A stretch of 16,040 bases of DNA, taken from assembly GCA_900757705.1 (NCBI GenBank), contig CAAEOW010000014.1, forward strand, positions 1 through 16,040, read 5' to 3'. Below are positions 6,831 to 16,040 of this stretch, piece after piece (positions within the stretch are counted from its first letter, which is position 1; each line of letters starts with the position of its first letter). The translations under genes and the position numbers were made by a program. The notes below the pieces were generated by a model, which saw only the letters and a list, made by a program, of their open reading frames with translations, searched no databases and was not told where the DNA came from. This DNA comes from an uncultured Collinsella sp. (GTDB lineage Bacteria; Actinomycetota; Coriobacteriia; Coriobacteriales; Coriobacteriaceae).

Positions 6831-6852
6831 CCGCCGTTCGTTAGAACGGCGG
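6831..6852 (-). other. GC-rich hairpin directly after the rpoC stop
   Basis: CCGCCGTTC (6831-6839) and GAACGGCGG (6844-6852) form a perfect 9-bp stem with a 4-base loop, 6 bases past the rpoC stop codon. There is no T-run, so it is probably an mRNA 3'-end structure ahead of the true terminator. Confidence 0.6.
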
Positions 6853-6858
6853 AACTAA

Positions 6859-11337
<4,479 letters not shown>

Positions 11338-11343
11338 AGTCAA

Positions 11344-14835
<3,492 letters not shown>

Positions 14836-14871
14836 CAGGTTTTTCCTCCTTCACGGAAATGCTCGGTGGGT

Positions 14872-14892
14872 TGGCGAGGCATAGCTTCGCCA
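14872..14892 (-). promoter_or_regulatory. Leader hairpin upstream of rpoB
   Basis: In the mRNA TGGCGAAGC and GCCTCGCCA pair around a TAT loop, nine positions with one mismatch. It lies between the predicted start of transcription and the rpoB ribosome site. Possible leader control of rpoBC; function is not shown by the sequence. Confidence 0.4.
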
Positions 14893-14908
14893 GTTATCGC
14901 AACCAAAT

Positions 14909-14936
14909 AGTTTATCAGGTACCGACCGTTGGGCAA
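14909..14936 (-). promoter_or_regulatory. Probable rpoBC promoter
   Basis: On the minus strand TTGCCC (plus 14931-14936) and TAAACT (plus 14909-14914) are spaced by 16 bases. Transcription from it would give a leader of about 65 nt before the rpoB GTG. It lies between the galU terminator and rpoB, where a promoter is required. Confidence 0.6.
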
Positions 14937-15013
14937 GAAAAGCCTTGACGCGATTGAGTTTTTGGAGTAGCAAAGTTTTTCGACAGAAAACACGCAGGTA
15001 GATGTATGTGTAT

Positions 15014-15027
15014 CGAACATCTGTTCA
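15014..15027. promoter_or_regulatory. LexA/SOS-box-like palindrome
   Basis: CGAACATCTGTTCA contains GAAC-N4-GTTC, the core of the LexA operator of Bacillus and actinobacteria (CGAAC-N4-GTTCG), missing only the last G. Its right half CTGTTCA is repeated inverted as TGAACAG at 15039-15045. A weak minus-strand promoter (TTGCCG at 15051-15056, AATATA at 15028-15033, 17 bases apart) abuts it, so a bound repressor would cover the start site. It is far from any classical SOS gene, so a chance match is possible. Confidence 0.35.
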
Positions 15028-15074
15028 TATATTTTCTGTGAACAGAGAGCCGGCAATCGCAGCTCTTATAAAAA

Positions 15075-15102
15075 ACGGGCGCGAACCGAGGTCCACGCCC
15101 GT
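15075..15102 (-). terminator. Intrinsic terminator of galU
   Basis: ACGGGCGCG and CACGCCCGT (15075-15083, 15094-15102) form a 9-bp stem with one wobble and some pairing inside, followed on the minus strand by a T-run (plus-strand aaaaaa, 15070-15075). It is 20 bases past the galU stop and separates galU from rpoBC. Confidence 0.9.
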
Positions 15103-15122
15103 AAATGTCGGTGCCCGAAGGC

Positions 15123-16031
15123 TTACTTGCGCATCAATCCGCCGCGCTCGTCGATGGCGTCCCAGAAGGCATCGGCAAAGCGGGGGTCGTTTGCAGCCAT
15201 GAGGGCGTTAGTGGCCATCCAACCAGAGGGAGTGCCAGTGTCGTAGCCCGACAGCGGGTCGATGACGACGGCGTACATGGCCTCGCGGTCGAGCGAACGG
15301 GCCATGGCGTCGGTGAGCTGGATCTCGCCGCCCTTGCCGGCCTGCTGATCTGCCAGCAAGTCCATGACCAGCGGGCTCAGCAGGTAGCGACCGACGATGT
15401 ACAGGTTGGACGGAGCAGCCTCGGGAGCGGGCTTCTCAACCAGACCGCCGATACGCCAGACAGCGCCCGGCTCGGCATCGGCAACGTCCTCGGCGCCCTC
15501 GAGCGAACCGACGCGCTCGCCGGCGATAACACCGTAGCGGCTGACTTCCTCGGGCGAGCAAGCAGCGACGGCGATAACCGAAGCGCCACCGTGCTCCTTG
15601 GAAACGGCGAGCATCTTGTCGCAGATGTCGCGGTTAGGCACAACGTAGTCGCCCAGAAGAACCAGGAAGTTCTCCCCTGCCACGGCGTCGGCAGCAGAGC
15701 GAATAGCATGGCCGAGGCCCTTGGGCTCGTACTGATAACGGAAGTCGACCGGCATACCGCCAGCGTGGGCGACGGCATCGGCATAGGCGTTCTTGCCGCG
15801 CTCGCGCAGCAGGTTCTCGAGCGAACGGTCGGGCTGGAAGTAGTTCAGCAGCTCGGGCTTGCCGGGCGAGGTAACGATGATGGCGTCGTCGACCTCCTCG
15901 GGGTCGAGTGCCTCCTCGACGACATACTGGATGACCGGCTTGTCGAGCACCGGCAGCATCTCTTTGGGCGTGCACTTGGTGCCAGGCAGAAAACGCGTGC
16001 CAAGACCGGCGGCGGGGATGATTGCCTTCAT
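15123..16031 (-). CDS. galU: UTP--glucose-1-phosphate uridylyltransferase
   Basis: Makes UDP-glucose from UTP and glucose-1-phosphate, feeding polysaccharide, glycolipid and galactose pathways; cytoplasmic. It has about 302 residues, the normal family size. Seen: nucleotide-binding N-terminus MKAIIPAAGLGTRFLPGTK followed by PKEMLPVLDKPVIQYVVEEA, the EPKGLGHAI segment, LLGDYVV, VEKP and GEIQLTDAM. ATG at 16031 is preferred because the family begins at MKAIIPAAG; an in-frame TTG at the window edge (16040) would add three residues, and the ribosome site lies outside the window, so the start is not fully settled. The gene ends at a strong terminator ahead of rpoBC. Confidence 0.95.
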   Translation of the reverse strand: MKAIIPAAGLGTRFLPGTKCTPKEMLPVLDKPVIQYVVEEALDPEEVDDAIIVTSPGKPELLNYFQPDRSLENLLRERGKNAYADAVAHAGGMPVDFRYQYEPKGLGHAIRSAADAVAGENFLVLLGDYVVPNRDICDKMLAVSKEHGGASVIAVAACSPEEVSRYGVIAGERVGSLEGAEDVADAEPGAVWRIGGLVEKPAPEAAPSNLYIVGRYLLSPLVMDLLADQQAGKGGEIQLTDAMARSLDREAMYAVVIDPLSGYDTGTPSGWMATNALMAANDPRFADAFWDAIDERGGLMRK

Positions 16032-16040
16032 GTTATTCAA

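Overview
The window looks like a GC-rich actinobacterial chromosome, most probably class Coriobacteriia and close to Collinsella. That is an inference from overall base composition, the heavy codon bias of the core genes, the gene order and the protein sequences; it is not proven here. Nearly every gene is on the minus strand. Only birA, at the left edge, is on the plus strand, and it faces the end of the ribosomal operon.

Reading in the direction of transcription (right to left): galU (UDP-glucose pyrophosphorylase) ends at a strong terminator. Next comes a short control region with a promoter, a leader hairpin and a LexA-box-like palindrome. It is followed by rpoB and rpoC, the two large RNA polymerase subunits, joined with no gap and closed by a nested terminator hairpin. 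A two-gene ECF sigma / membrane anti-sigma module follows, with an ECF-type promoter of its own. After its terminator lies a gene-free stretch of about 650 bp holding two long inverted repeats and the str-operon promoter. The str operon itself is rpsL-rpsG-fusA-rpsJ. It carries no tuf, and a terminator immediately follows rpsJ.

The gene set is core information processing, but the RNA polymerase is unusual. The RpoC C-terminal extension contains a helix-hairpin-helix segment that aligns without gaps to the alpha-subunit C-terminal domain and keeps most of its DNA-contact residues. Three mobile parts of the active centre (bridge helix, trigger loop, fork loop 2) carry non-canonical residues, and fork loop 2 is about 8 residues longer than usual with the RERAG motif gone. 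Ribosomal protein S12 carries Arg at the position where Lys-to-Arg gives streptomycin resistance in other bacteria. These points, and the two intergenic inverted repeats, deserve the closest look.
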